From Doryteuthis pealeii (Eukaryota > Mollusca > Cephalopoda > Myopsida > Loliginidae), in assembly GCA_023376005.1 (NCBI GenBank), contig CM042180.1, positions 43,571,413 to 43,635,412 on the forward strand: a stretch of 64,000 nucleotides of DNA, in the 5' to 3' direction. The translations under genes were made by a program, and so were the position numbers. Of the stretch, positions 18,933 to 28,310 are shown in pieces. The number at the start of each line of letters is the position of its first letter. Position 1 is the stretch's first letter. Below the pieces are notes generated by a model, which had not been told where the DNA came from, ran no database searches, and worked only from the letters and a program-made list of their open reading frames with translations.

Positions 18933-18940
<8 letters not shown>
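18506..18940. mobile_element. Inverted-repeat element between TA tracts
   Basis: Arms 18,521-18,612 and 18,850-18,935 are near-perfect inverted copies (CATCGTTTG, GTTGTAAAC, CTGATGAGCC, GTTTGCACAC, CCCCGAAACGG). The 240-bp centre (CAACCGCACGTGGGTCG) is single copy. A CTGATGA and a CGAAAC lie in each arm but in the reverse order to the hammerheads here. See rejected list. Confidence 0.6.
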
Positions 18941-18980
<40 letters not shown>

Positions 18981-18999
18981 GAAGGTATATAATTGCAGA

Positions 19000-19254
19000 T
19001 TCCCCGTATTCGGCTCGGCCAAATCTCACTTTGTTTACAAAAGTTTGAGAACTCTAGGTGAAGTTCATTTCCGCTTAGGAATGTAGCGATTAAATAGCCT
19101 GCTATACTTGGCGACTGACTGTGGATGTGTGGGTAAGAGGCTTGGCGAGCGTAAGTTCGTTCGGGTTTCGAACCCAGCCAGAGGCAGCTGCTAAAACCGT
19201 ATAACTATACTGATGAGTGGTGATACCTCGAAACACGTGTCTATAGTTTACCCC

Positions 19255-19256
<2 letters not shown>
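19000..19256 (+). mobile_element. tRNA-like element with hammerhead, flanked by TA repeats
   Basis: The tRNA-like region has A box TGGGTAAGAGG and B box GGGTTTCGAACCC (about 19,135-19,190). 15 nt later the hammerhead follows, then TA repeats. The combination of Pol III boxes and a hammerhead matches the organisation known for schistosome Sm-alpha retroposons. The element is otherwise unlike the other SINEs here. Confidence 0.6.
19203..19248 (+). ncRNA. Hammerhead ribozyme in a tRNA-like element
   Basis: Stem I AACTATA (19,203-19,209) pairs perfectly with TATAGTT (19,242-19,248). Core CTGATGA is at 19,210-19,216. Stem II GTGG/CCTC has one T/T mismatch and loop TGATA. GAA is followed by the palindrome ACACGTGT, and the cleavage C is at 19,241. 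Confidence 0.7.
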
Positions 19257-19292
<36 letters not shown>

Positions 19293-19308
19293 TGTGTGTG
19301 TGTGTGTT

Positions 19309-19360
<52 letters not shown>
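19257..19360. repeat. (TA)n, (GT)n, (GA)n compound microsatellite
   Basis: TA, then GT (19,287-19,312), TA, then GA to 19,360. 19,361-19,640 holds no recognised feature. Confidence 0.95.
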
Positions 19361-19361
<1 letters not shown>

Positions 19362-19646
19362 TGGGATGGTAGAGTATATATGAAAAGTGAAAAAATAAAA
19401 TAAAACAATAACATATATTTCCCGAACAATTCGATAGGTGTTACCTCTCCAAAGTCTCAAAGCCTCTTAGAAACCTTTTCGACGCCAAGAACTTGGATTT
19501 GTTTCCTGCGCATGACCAGATGACTCTTCCTGTCCTAAGCCCTCTGGGAGATTGTTATTTTTGTATCTTATTTATTTATTTATGCCTTTTATTTTGTTTT
19601 ATTCATTTTTACTTTATTAATCCCCCACAGCGACCAGTGAAGCTTG

Positions 19647-20020
19647 AGGATAGAAACGTAGTGGCTGGCAGCACATGACATGCAACACTTGACTTAGGCC
19701 CTTACTGATGCTAAACGGCGGTAATAGAGGCCTACTCCGTCAATCGACTCATATGTCAAGCCCTAGAACCTATAGGATTGTCCCCAGCGTATTGCATTCA
19801 TGGTCAGCCTTTATATCATATATGTGCTAGAAGGCGTTAGCTGGGGGTCTTAATATCCTAGATATGACGTTAACTCTATCTTATGGCGTAGCTATCATTC
19901 GGGAGATCGGGGAATATGGAGTACCCCTTCATCACCATTAATCCCCAGTTCCCACTGACCCGTATGGTAGTATCTGTGAGGGTTTATCTATGGTTAAATA
20001 AAAAAATGTGTTTGAAAAAT
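19647..20020 (+). mobile_element. Old, diverged family C retroposon copy
   Basis: Recognisable by order: GACATGCAACACTTGAC, TCAAGCCCTAG, GTGCTAGAAGGCG, CTATCTTATGG, GGGGAATATGGAG, CATCACCATTA, TATGGTTAAAT. The 5' end and tail are lost. Confidence 0.6.
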
Positions 20021-20023
20021 GAG

Positions 20024-20115
20024 GGGTGGTTGGCGAGAGATTATCATGGATATCTGTGCTGCTAAATCGACATGAGTTAAGCAGAAGAGACCAAATATGG
20101 GTCACCCAGTGAGAA
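20024..20115 (+). pseudogene. LINE 3' tail, left side of the 120-bp satellite
   Basis: GGTTGGCGAGAGATTATCAT and GGATATCTGTGCTGC encode the WRE.IMDICA ending of the LINE at 11,139. It is followed by ATATGGGTCACCCAGTGAGA. The same two blocks recur at 21,718-21,815. Confidence 0.6.
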
Positions 20116-20159
20116 ACCATCTCATGGATATTGCTATTAAGAGAAACGGTGAAAATGTA

Positions 20160-21640
20160 GGGGTATGATCCACAGAGAACCAGCTACATTTTGATGTATG
20201 ATACATGTCCCTTTGTTAGTAATTATACCTGTCCTAAACAAAATGGCATTATTTTTTGAAGGTTGAATATTGCTATTGAGAGAAACGGTTACTATAGAGA
20301 TAAGTAGGGATATGATTCACAAAGGTCCCGCTTCATTTTGATGTATGATACATGTTCCTGTGTTGGTAATTATACCTGTCCTAAACAAAATGGCATTACT
20401 TTTAAACTCACCTATGTGGAGAAGTAGGGATGTGATCCACAGAGGACCAGCTTCATTTTGATGTATGATACATGTTCCTGTGTTGGCAATTATAACTGTC
20501 CTAAACAAAATAGCATTACTTTTTGGCTCAGCTATGTGGAGAAGTAGGGATGTGATCCACAGAGGACAAGCTTTATTTTGATGTATGATACATGTTCCTG
20601 TGTTGGTAATTATACCTGTCCTAAACAAAATGGCATTCTCTTTTGACTCGCCTGTGTGGAGAAGTAGGGATGTGATCCACAGAGGACCAGCTTCATTTTG
20701 ATGTATGATACATGTTCCTGTGTTGGTAATTATACCTGTCCTAAACAAAATGGCATTCTCTTTTGACTCGCCTGTGTGGAGAAGTAGGGATGTGATCCCC
20801 AGAGGACCAGCTTCATTTTGATGTATGATACATGTTCCTGTGTTGGTAATTATACCTGTCCTAAACAAAATGGCATTCTCTTTTGACTCGCCTGTGTGGA
20901 GAAGTAGGGATGTGATCCCCAGAGGACCAGCTTCATTTTGATGTATGATACATGTTCCTGTGTTGGTAATTATACCTGTCCTAAACAAAATGGCATTCTC
21001 TTTTGACTCGCCTGTGTGGAGAAGTAGGGATGTGATCCCCAGAGGACCAGCTTCATTTCATGTATGATACATGTTCCTGTGTTGGTAATTATACCTGTCC
21101 TAAACAAAATGGCATTACTTTTTGGCTCACCTATGTGGAGAAGTAGGGATGTGATGCACAGAGGACCAGATTCATTTTGATGTATGATACATGTTCCTGT
21201 GTTGGCAATTATAACTGTCCTAAACAAAATAGCATTACTTTTTGGCTCAGCTATGTGGAGAAGTAGGGATGTGATCCACAGAGGACAAGCTTTATTTTGA
21301 TGTATGATACATGTTCCTGTGTTGGTAATTATACCTGTCCTAAACAAAATGGCTTTACTTTTGACTCAGCTATGTAGAGAAGTAGGGATGTGATCCACAG
21401 AGGACAAGCTTCATTTTGATGTATGATGCATGTTCCTGTGTTGGTAATTATACCTGTACTAAATAAAATCGCATTATTTTTTGAAGGTTGAATATTGCTA
21501 TTGAGAGAAGCGGTTACTATAGAGAAAAGTCGGGATGTGATCCACAGAGGACCAGCTTCATTTTGATGTACGATGAATGTTATTGTGTTGGTCCCAAACA
21601 AAATGGTATTCATTTTTGACTCACCCTCGTTCATGCTCTA
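20160..21640 (+). repeat. 120-bp tandem satellite, about 12 units
   Basis: The unit includes GTAGGGATGTGATCCACAGA, GGACCAGCTTCATTTTGATG, TATGATACATGTTCCTGTG and CCTGTCCTAAACAAAATGGC. The central units (20,590-21,050) are almost identical, and the edges are diverged and include a variant TATTGCTATTGAGAGAAACG. Because 120 is a multiple of three, the minus strand is open for up to 223 codons as a 40-residue repeat (units begin like FRTGIITNTGTCIIH). Coding is doubtful. Confidence 0.9.
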
Positions 21641-21717
21641 ATTCGAAAGTGGAACACTGCTATTGAGAGAAATACCTGTCCTAAAAAATGGCATTACTTT
21701 TGGACTCACCCTGGTAT

Positions 21718-21815
21718 ATGACGAGAGATTGTTATGGATGTCCGTGCTGCTAGCACGTCATGATGATGAGTTTTCTGAAGAATAAAAATATGGGTCACCC
21801 AATGAGAATTCATCT
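21718..21815 (+). pseudogene. LINE 3' tail, right side of the 120-bp satellite
   Basis: CGAGAGATTGTTATGGATGT, then GTGCTGCTAGCACGTCATGA and TATGGGTCACCCAATGAGA. It forms a direct repeat with 20,024-20,115. 21,816-22,058 is unassigned. Confidence 0.6.
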
Positions 21816-22054
21816 CACACATAATTGTCTCGCTTGTTAATCATTTCAGTCAATGAGGTGGCCAATCGTGAAATGCTGTTGATTGTTGAAAGATCTATCG
21901 ATAAAGTCTCAACATCGATTCTTTACAACTAATTATTGTTGAAGCGCAAATGTCACTCACTCGTTGAATCATTAGAATCAAAGATTATCTCCCCTTAGTT
22001 AATGACTAGACCTCCCACCAATAAAGAGGTGTCCTTGGTAGGAGATTGTATTTG

Positions 22055-22089
<35 letters not shown>

Positions 22090-22090
<1 letters not shown>

Positions 22091-22771
22091 TAGCAAATAT
22101 ATGCACCCTCCGGGTGCAAGTATTCAAATTTTAATGTAATAAAATATTGTATTAAATTAGAAAGGCTAATGAAACTAAATAAGAATACAGATAAAAGATT
22201 TGAAATAGAGGGAGTATAATAAAGATTTGAAACAGAGGGAGTATATAAAAGAGTTTATGAAACAGAGGGAGTATAATAAAAAATGGAACAACTGAAACTT
22301 ACTCTTCCATCACTCTCGTCTTTCATTGTTATTTTTTCTAATTTAAGTATTTAGTTATAAGAGGAAGTAAAGAATAAAATGACAGTTATTTTATCTTGTT
22401 AATGGATTTCATTTAAGATTCATTGAAGAGATTTTTGCTTATATTCATTAAAATAAAACCAAACAGTTAGAAATAAATAATACTAAGCACTATTTATTAA
22501 ATTCGATTTTTTAATATTAATATGCAAATTAGCCTTCCCGTTCACACTGTAAACCGCTATTTTGTTGTATATATAAATATAATTGCATGTTATCAGTACG
22601 TAGACATATTTAACAGTATTAATAATGTAAGTCAATTTTATTAATAATTGAGATTTAGATAAAAAATAAATCATGGAGAAAGTGATGTAAATAACTAAGG
22701 GAATTGTGACTTGAGTAGGAATATAGTTTCGGTTACAGACAGAAAAATACACAATCTCCATTATAATAAGA
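22090..22771 (-). mobile_element. Non-autonomous Helitron, family A copy 6
   Basis: CTAG at 22,090-22,093, complete hairpin, TC at 22,771, TA repeats on both sides. It has an extra tandem copy of the GATTTGAAACAGAGGGAGTA block (three against one or two elsewhere). Confidence 0.9.
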
Positions 22772-22788
22772 TATATATATATATATAT

Positions 22789-23090
22789 TGGTTACTCAAC
22801 GCCTTCTTGCCTCATATGGTAGAGGCGTCTCAGTATCATTGACAGGTTAATTTGGCAGGAATTTCTCTGTATCGAAACAGTATAGTTTCTGGCTATCCTG
22901 CTGAAGTCCCGGTTTCGATTTCTGTCGGAGGGAAATCGTTAGTATACATCGCTGATGAGACTTAATGAAGTTGAAACAGTCTGTACGATGTTCTACACAC
23001 CGAATAATTCTTTGCAAAATTCCCTTGTCATTACTATTTTCTATAATTATCGAATTTTATGCGATATACGCATTGTAATTGCCTTCAAGC
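22789..23090 (+). mobile_element. tRNA-like element with intact hammerhead, flanked by TA repeats
   Basis: Starts right after TA repeats (GGTTACTCAACGCC). It has A-box-like TATGGTAGAGGCG (about 22,817) and B-box-like CGGTTTCGATTTC (about 22,910), then the hammerhead at 22,946-22,991, and ends before the TA run at 23,098. The architecture is the same as at 19,000-19,256 and 53,600-53,735, but the sequence is different, so these are related by design rather than being simple copies. Confidence 0.65.
22946..22991 (+). ncRNA. Intact hammerhead ribozyme
   Basis: Stem I ACATCG (22,946-22,951) pairs with CGATGT (22,986-22,991). Core CTGATGA is at 22,952-22,958. Stem II GACTT/AAGTT has one G-U pair and loop AATG. 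GAA is at 22,973-22,975. Stem III ACAG/CTGT has a single T between, and cleavage nucleotide A is at 22,985. All invariant positions are present. This and the 53,687 motif are the best candidates for activity. Confidence 0.8.
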
Positions 23091-23094
23091 AAAA

Positions 23095-23126
<32 letters not shown>

Positions 23127-23254
23127 GAACTATTGTTAAATTTCTCATATGTTTTAATACAATTCCACTTCTTTTAGGAAAAGTAAATTCCTGGATGGTC
23201 TTATTTTTGGGAAAAGTGCTTTTAAATGAATAGCGCGTCCAACGAGGAACCACT

Positions 23255-23442
23255 AGGTTCCTGGTTCGATACTGGCCCTCGCTAACTCGTATGAGTAGCA
23301 GAGTGATCTGTGCAGTAAAGTAAGAATTTGAGGGTAAGTGTGGCGTTCCAGCTTAGATACCAAAACAATCTCCCTGGTCTAGTGCTAATGAAAACGGGAT
23401 AGACTCCCGCGCTGTCTGGCTGAATCCGACTTTTAGCCACCT
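23255..23442 (+). mobile_element. SINE family A copy 3, 5'-truncated
   Basis: B box CTGGTTCGATACTGG, then CTCGTATGAGTAGCAGAG, CTCCCTGGTCTAGTGC and TAGACTCCCGCGCTGTCTGG. The A-box half is missing. Confidence 0.8.
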
Positions 23443-23940
23443 CAACAACTATTATTAGTATTGAATATCTCATTGTCACATCAGAGACAATATTCTGGTG
23501 CTACACAATCCCTCTGTCTATCACCTATTCTCATTGACTTTGATTATCAAAGATACAATAACACGTTTTGTCTGTGGAATTGGTGAGCTATTTTTGTCAA
23601 TTCTTATCGACATTTTTTGAGATTTCGGGTTTTTTATAGCTTTTTTTTTTTTAATGGAGCCTGATATCTGCAGGCGTTCTCATCAAATATTTATTTTTGA
23701 CTTGTTATAAATATATATTTCTCTTTCACACTCAACTCATGAATACATTTATCACACACACACACACATATATATATATGTTTTATGAATAATAGTATAT
23801 ATATATATATATATATATATAATTATTGTGGAATATCATTTAAGTTTTCGCGTATGCTTCTAATATTTTAGTTAAAAATTAATGGTAAAATGAATGAATA
23901 GATGAAATAAAAATGAATGAAATTAGGGGTATAAATGAAA
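23443..23940. other. Unassigned AT-rich stretch with microsatellites
   Basis: Contains a CA/TA block at 23,751-23,821 and a T-run at 23,640. No gene or element was recognised. Confidence 0.7.
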
Positions 23941-23952
23941 AATCCTTTCCAA

Positions 23953-24001
23953 GGGACCCCACTCTCAAAATGTATTAAAACACTTTTTGAGAGTGGGTCC
24001 C
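23953..24001. other. Long perfect-type hairpin
   Basis: GGGACCCCACTCTCAAAA (23,953-23,970) and TTTTGAGAGTGGGTCCC (23,985-24,001) form a 17-bp stem with one bulged C and a 14-nt loop. The stem is far more GC-rich than its surroundings. It may be the end of an inverted-repeat element. No second copy was seen. Confidence 0.7.
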
Positions 24002-24034
24002 TGATAGAAAGTTTTTCTCATCTATTAAGACTCC

Positions 24035-24039
<5 letters not shown>

Positions 24040-24087
<48 letters not shown>
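24040..24087. repeat. (TA)n microsatellite
   Basis: Pure TA run just upstream of a family C insertion. Confidence 0.95.
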
Positions 24088-24090
<3 letters not shown>

Positions 24091-24103
24091 CAAACCCATT
24101 CTC

Positions 24104-24701
24104 CCGCCCTGTCGGCTGGGGCGTTAGAATGCACCGACTGCACCTCTGCAGAGGGGTAAGACTCCCCCAATGGGGCCACCTGTTGGCCGTGGGTGGCGAC
24201 ACGTGATACTTAAGGATAGAGCCCAGGTGGATGAGCAGTTCATGACATGCAATACTCCACTTTGCCCCTATCTTGGGCTAGACGGGCGGTCGGAGAGGCC
24301 CCCTCCGATCAATTGGCTGGTCACGTCAAGCCCTAGCATCTATGATTTTCCCAACCCTATTGCCCTTATGGCAAGCCCCAACCCCTTTTTATCATATGGG
24401 TGCTAGAAGGCGATGGCTGCGGGTCTACATGTCCTGGGAATGACGTTAAACTCTATCTGATGGTGAGGTTCCAGTTTTGGAGGTTTGGGGAATGTGGAGC
24501 ACCCCTTCATCGCCATTGCTCCCTGGTCCACTCTGACCCGGAGTGGTAGTACCTGTTAGGGTCCCATCTATGGGTTAAATAGAAAAACATAAGTTTATAA
24601 AAAATTGTATTATCCATTAAGAATTGATTTATTTTAAAACTTTATCGGCATTAAATGACCCACTGAGGTTGATATGCCGTAAAACAAACCAAACCAAACC
24701 A
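24104..24701 (+). mobile_element. 600-bp family C retroposon, reference full-length copy
   Basis: Perfect 12-bp target-site duplication AAACCCATTCTC (24,092-24,103 and 24,702-24,713). It starts CCGCCCTGTCGGCTGGGG and ends with AAACAAACCAAACCAAACC. A frame of about 80 codons (24,170-24,406) also exists in sister copies, mostly with changes, and is not convincing as a gene. The (AAACC)n tail suggests that a partner LINE with the same 3' end supplies reverse transcriptase. Confidence 0.9.
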
Positions 24702-24965
24702 AAACCCATTCTCAACAGATATTACAAAGGTAAGAGACAAATTTTATCTTCTCTAATAACTTATAGAATAATCATATTAACTTGATGCTTCAAAGGAGTC
24801 TAATAATAGATGAGAAAAACTCCAAATACATCCTCAAGATGAATTTTGAAAAACGGAACATAAAAACAAAATGATTTAGAATAGAAAAAAAGAAAAGAAA
24901 TGAAATCTCACAATGATCACAAATTCTATTTCCAATTCGTAAGCCAAAAAAAGAAGAAGTAAAGT

Positions 24966-25085
24966 CATCGGGGTGGCCTATAGTCGGTATCAGCAAGACA
25001 GCGGGGGAGTCTATTCCCCTTAGACTAGCGCTAGACCAAGGATATTGTTTTTTAGCGTCTGGGATGGAGCACCACACATACCATT
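24966..25085 (-). mobile_element. SINE family A copy 4, 3' part only
   Basis: CATCGGGGTGGCC, ACAGCGGGGGAGTCTATTCC and TAGACTAGCGCTAGACCAAG match the body. The tRNA-like half is missing. 24,714-24,965 is unassigned. Confidence 0.75.
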
Positions 25086-25130
25086 TCATGTAAACCACAT
25101 GACTGCTTACACAGGTGCTTTTTATTTATA

Positions 25131-25409
25131 TATTGACCAACCCCTCCGCACGAGCAGGATGTGACAAAAGGTCCATTTCTTAAGCAGAGTTTAAAAGGTT
25201 TGAATTCAGAGTTTTCCTTCTCCAAGACAGGTTGCCTAACGAAGGTTAAAGAGCCCAGTCTGCCCTAGTATTTACCCATAGCTGGAGGGAGAGTAGGATT
25301 CATACCTTTCCCAAGGGTATTAGCGCTAAGTGAAATGCAATTACCACATTCAGGATTTGAACTCGGGGCGACGAGTCCATTTCCCATGACGTTAACCATT
25401 ACTCCACGC
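25131..25409 (-). mobile_element. tRNA-derived SINE, family B, with 14-bp target-site duplication
   Basis: Perfect repeats GCTTTTTATTTATA at 25,117-25,130 and 25,410-25,423. On the minus strand the head reads CGCGTGGAGTAATGGTTAAC (A-box-like TGGAGTAATGG) with CGAGTTCAAATCC as B box. The body has CTCCCTCCAGCTATGGGTAA and the 3' end is GTGCGGAGGGGTTGG. It is the reference copy for about ten fragments in the window. Confidence 0.85.
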
Positions 25410-25440
25410 GCTTTTTATTTATAGTGTAGAAGGATTGTTA

Positions 25441-25712
25441 GGGAGAATCACCCACAGCTTTTGGGAAGGGTTGATCACAGAAGTTTGGTGCACGAGTGTG
25501 TGTCACAGGTTCTCCCAACACAACTTCTCAAATGTTGGATTTAGAGGGTTTTTTATCATTTTGCCGAGACCGTTGTGCATTGCAAATGATGAAGATGCCA
25601 TTACCTCTCCCTTGGGCCCTAGCATGAAGTTAAAAAAACAAGCAGCCTCGCCCAGGATTTAAACTTGGCTCGAAGAACCCATTTCACATTACTATAACCG
25701 TTATATCATGTA
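25441..25712 (-). mobile_element. tRNA-derived SINE, family B-like, different 3' body
   Basis: The minus-strand head TGATATAACGGTTATAGTAA, TGAAATGGGTTCTTCGAGCC and AAGTTTAAATCCTGGG is the same tRNA-like module as family B (with the AAATGG link). The body (CAAGGGAGAGGTAATGGC, TGTTGGGAGAACCTGTGAC) is unrelated. It may be a second SINE subfamily with a swapped body. Confidence 0.6.
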
Positions 25713-25742
25713 TTAACTGTCAATGATTTACACTGCGGCTCA

Positions 25743-25765
25743 TAGAGAGAGAGAGAGAGCGAAAC

Positions 25766-25814
<49 letters not shown>

Positions 25815-25827
25815 TTTAATATATATA
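25743..25827. repeat. (GA)n and (TA)n microsatellite
   Basis: GA run at 25,743-25,760, then TA runs up to the Helitron start. Confidence 0.9.
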
Positions 25828-26445
25828 TCTTATTATAATGGAGATTGTGTGTTTTTCTGTCTGTAACCGAAACTATATTACTACTCATGTCACAATTCCC
25901 TTCGTTATTTACATCACATTCTCCATGATTTTATTTATATTTAAACCTCAATTATTAATAAAATTGCTTCACCTTTTTATTGGTTTTGTCCATATCTACA
26001 TACAAATAACATGCAATTGTATTTATATATACAACAAAATAGCGGTTTACAGTGTGAATGGGAAGGCTAATTTGCATATTGGTATTAAAAATGTGATTTT
26101 ATTAAATATGTGCTTAGTATTATTGATTTCTAATTGTTTGGTTTTATTTTAATGAATATAAGCAAAAATCTCTTCAATGAATCTTAAATGAAATCCATTA
26201 ACAAGAAAAAATAACTGTCATTTTATTCTTTATTTCGTAATTTAACTAAATAGTTAAATAAGGAAAATTCAGCAATGAAAGACGAGAGTGATGGAAGAGT
26301 AAGTTTCATTTCTATTTTTCTATTATACCCCCACTCTGTTTCAAATCTTTTTATCTGCCTTCTTATTAGACTTTCTAATTTAATACGATATTTCATTACA
26401 TTAAAACTTAAATTCTTGCACCCGGAGGGTGCATATATTTGCTAG
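25828..26445 (+). mobile_element. Non-autonomous Helitron, family A copy 7 (diverged)
   Basis: TC at 25,828, hairpin and CTAG at 26,442-26,445, TA repeats on both sides. The 104-codon frame at 25,838-26,152 is open although the middle differs at many residues from copies 2 and 3. Confidence 0.9.
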
Positions 26446-26476
<31 letters not shown>

Positions 26477-26520
26477 CACACACACAAACACTATATATAT
26501 ATATATGATGATGATGATGG
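26446..26520. repeat. (TA)n, (CA)n and (ATG)n microsatellites
   Basis: The (ATG)n at 26,507-26,520 is the trinucleotide tail of the LINE fragment that follows on the minus strand. Confidence 0.85.
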
Positions 26521-26790
26521 ACTCTCCCGTCGGTTCCGACGTATGAGTTTCCGACAACCTTTTTCATTAAACCTTGTGTGTTAATCGCAGGTGACATTTC
26601 AGCCCTGCCAATGATTTGCAAAGAATTCCACAGATGGAACAAGAGTGTGTGGTTATTAGAATGTATTGCTGGGACACTAGCCAATGCTCTAGTCCTTTCT
26701 CTAGCTTGACGCAGCTTGGTGACCTCCGATGCTGCAAAATTCTTGATACCATTGTAACACAAAGTCCTCCACATTTTACGATCGAGTGCT
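26521..26790 (-). pseudogene. C-terminal end of a LINE pol with CCHH zinc finger, one frameshift
   Basis: On the minus strand: RKMWRTLCYNGIKNFAASEV, then, after a frameshift near 26,650, SCSICGILCKSLAGLKCHLR followed by LTHK. The C-x2-C-x12-H-x4-H pattern placed after a W.....GI..FE-like block is the usual C-terminus of a LINE family (RTE/jockey-like; exact clade not certain). It ends in an (ATC)n simple tail. The 5' part is missing. Confidence 0.65.
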
Positions 26791-26799
26791 GCGCTCTCA

Positions 26800-27135
26800 A
26801 AAGTAGCGTGATTTATATTTGCAGCTGAGAGATTACTTTTTTACTTGTTCTTTAACCTGAGCAATTCAGTTTCAAACATTTTTGAAGTTTGAAAGAAGAA
26901 CAGTTTTGAAATGTGACGTCAAATATTCTATTTTACGGCGTTGGTATGGGATGAATAACAGATAACTACCACTCGTTTTTATCGTTATTCTGTGATAAAT
27001 AATTTATTATCACCTTCCATATACCAACAAATGCCCTGAAGATGATCTAATTAATAGATCGAAACACTGCAGCGTCGGCCAATAAACTCGCCACTTAACC
27101 ATTTAAACCTGTGTTTTTTTTTCATTTTCCTAAAT
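26800..27135 (+). mobile_element. Hammerhead-bearing repeat
   Basis: AT-rich single copy in this window, ending before a CA/TA microsatellite. It carries the 27,033 motif. It resembles the other hammerhead elements only in architecture. Confidence 0.45.
27033..27079 (+). ncRNA. Hammerhead ribozyme motif with long stem II
   Basis: Stem I GCC/GGC, core CTGAAGA (27,036-27,042), a bulged T, stem II GATCTA/TAGATC with loop ATTAA, GAA at 27,061, and a 12-nt near-palindrome ACACTGCAGCGT for stem III with one A/C mismatch. Cleavage C is at 27,076. Stem I is short, so activity is uncertain. Confidence 0.6.
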
Positions 27136-27137
27136 AA

Positions 27138-27141
27138 ACTA

Positions 27142-27183
<42 letters not shown>

Positions 27184-27240
27184 ATATATATATTAATATA
27201 TATATATATATATAATAATATTAAGATATATAAAAATGTA
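27138..27240. repeat. (CA)n/(TA)n microsatellite
   Basis: CA run at 27,148-27,178, then TA-rich. A (GACA)n run also lies at 27,545-27,602. 27,241-27,770 is otherwise unassigned. Confidence 0.9.
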
Positions 27241-28124
27241 AAAATGTTGTTTGTCTGTTTTTTTTTATGAGAAAGTATATTGGAATTTATCTGATGCATT
27301 TCACAAATGAATAAAGAATAGATGTACTTGAAATGTACGTAGCAGAGATGAGGATGATGATAAAATCTGCACTTTGAATAAACAAGGACACTGGGAAATC
27401 TACAAGCAATGACACTCACCAGCAGATGCACACTAGTCGAGATAAACAAACAAATAACTTTGCAACTACTCTATTTTGCATTAGCGATAATGCAGAAAAT
27501 ATGCGGACATTCCAGCACAAGGAGAGTAACTCCATGTTTGATCAAGCGGAGAGAGACAGAGAGACAGAGAGACAGAGAGAGAGACACACACATAGAGACA
27601 GACAGATTCCCGCTGAACTTTATGACGTTAATGTAGACTAATAGACGAGAAACTGCGTTAGATAATACGTAATCCTCTCACACACACACCAAAAGCCGAT
27701 CAGTTGACCAAGCATAGACATTAATAGAATGTATTAATCACTGATGCGGAGGACATTTGTGTGCAGATGTGAGACGGAATGGGTTCATTGAGAGGTCAAG
27801 TGTCCAGGGCAAAGGTCAAGATAAATTAATGTAAAAAAATAAACAGACCGAAGAACTGGGGATAACAAGAGCAGAAGAACATGTAGCGCCAGGAACAAAG
27901 TAGCACAAGAAAGTAATTTCAAGGTAATTCTGTGTTTAAATCCGTAAGACTACTTTCAGTCATTTGGTTTATATTTTGTTCCTAAGCAGGTAAATTTAAG
28001 TAACAAATATTACTTAATTAGGACAAAAGCACTGAAGCGTAGGTAATAGATAATACCTAATTATATCCGTTTTGAGTGTATTAACTTCCGCAAGAAATCA
28101 TACAATTCTGATGTTTTTATTTTA

Positions 28125-28310
28125 TGAATTTACCAACCCCTCCGCTTGAGGAGGATGTGAAACAAGATCAATTTCTTAAGAGGAGTTTAACGAGTTTGAA
28201 TTTAGAGTTTTCCTTCTTCTAGACTGGTTGCCTAGTCAATGTCAAATAGCTCAATCTGTCCTACTATTTATCCATAGCTGAAGGGAGAATTGTTGGATGC
28301 ATTCCTAATC
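28125..28310 (-). mobile_element. SINE family B fragment
   Basis: ACCAACCCCTCCGCTTGAG through CATAGCTGAAGGGAG. The tRNA-like half is missing. Confidence 0.7.

Noticed and set aside
18521..18935. CTGATGA with CGAAAC in inverted arms as a hammerhead
   Set aside because: The order is GAAAC first, CTGATGA second. A permuted hammerhead would need stem II GGCCCC to pair with GCC and a stem III around ACGGTTT; neither pairs properly.
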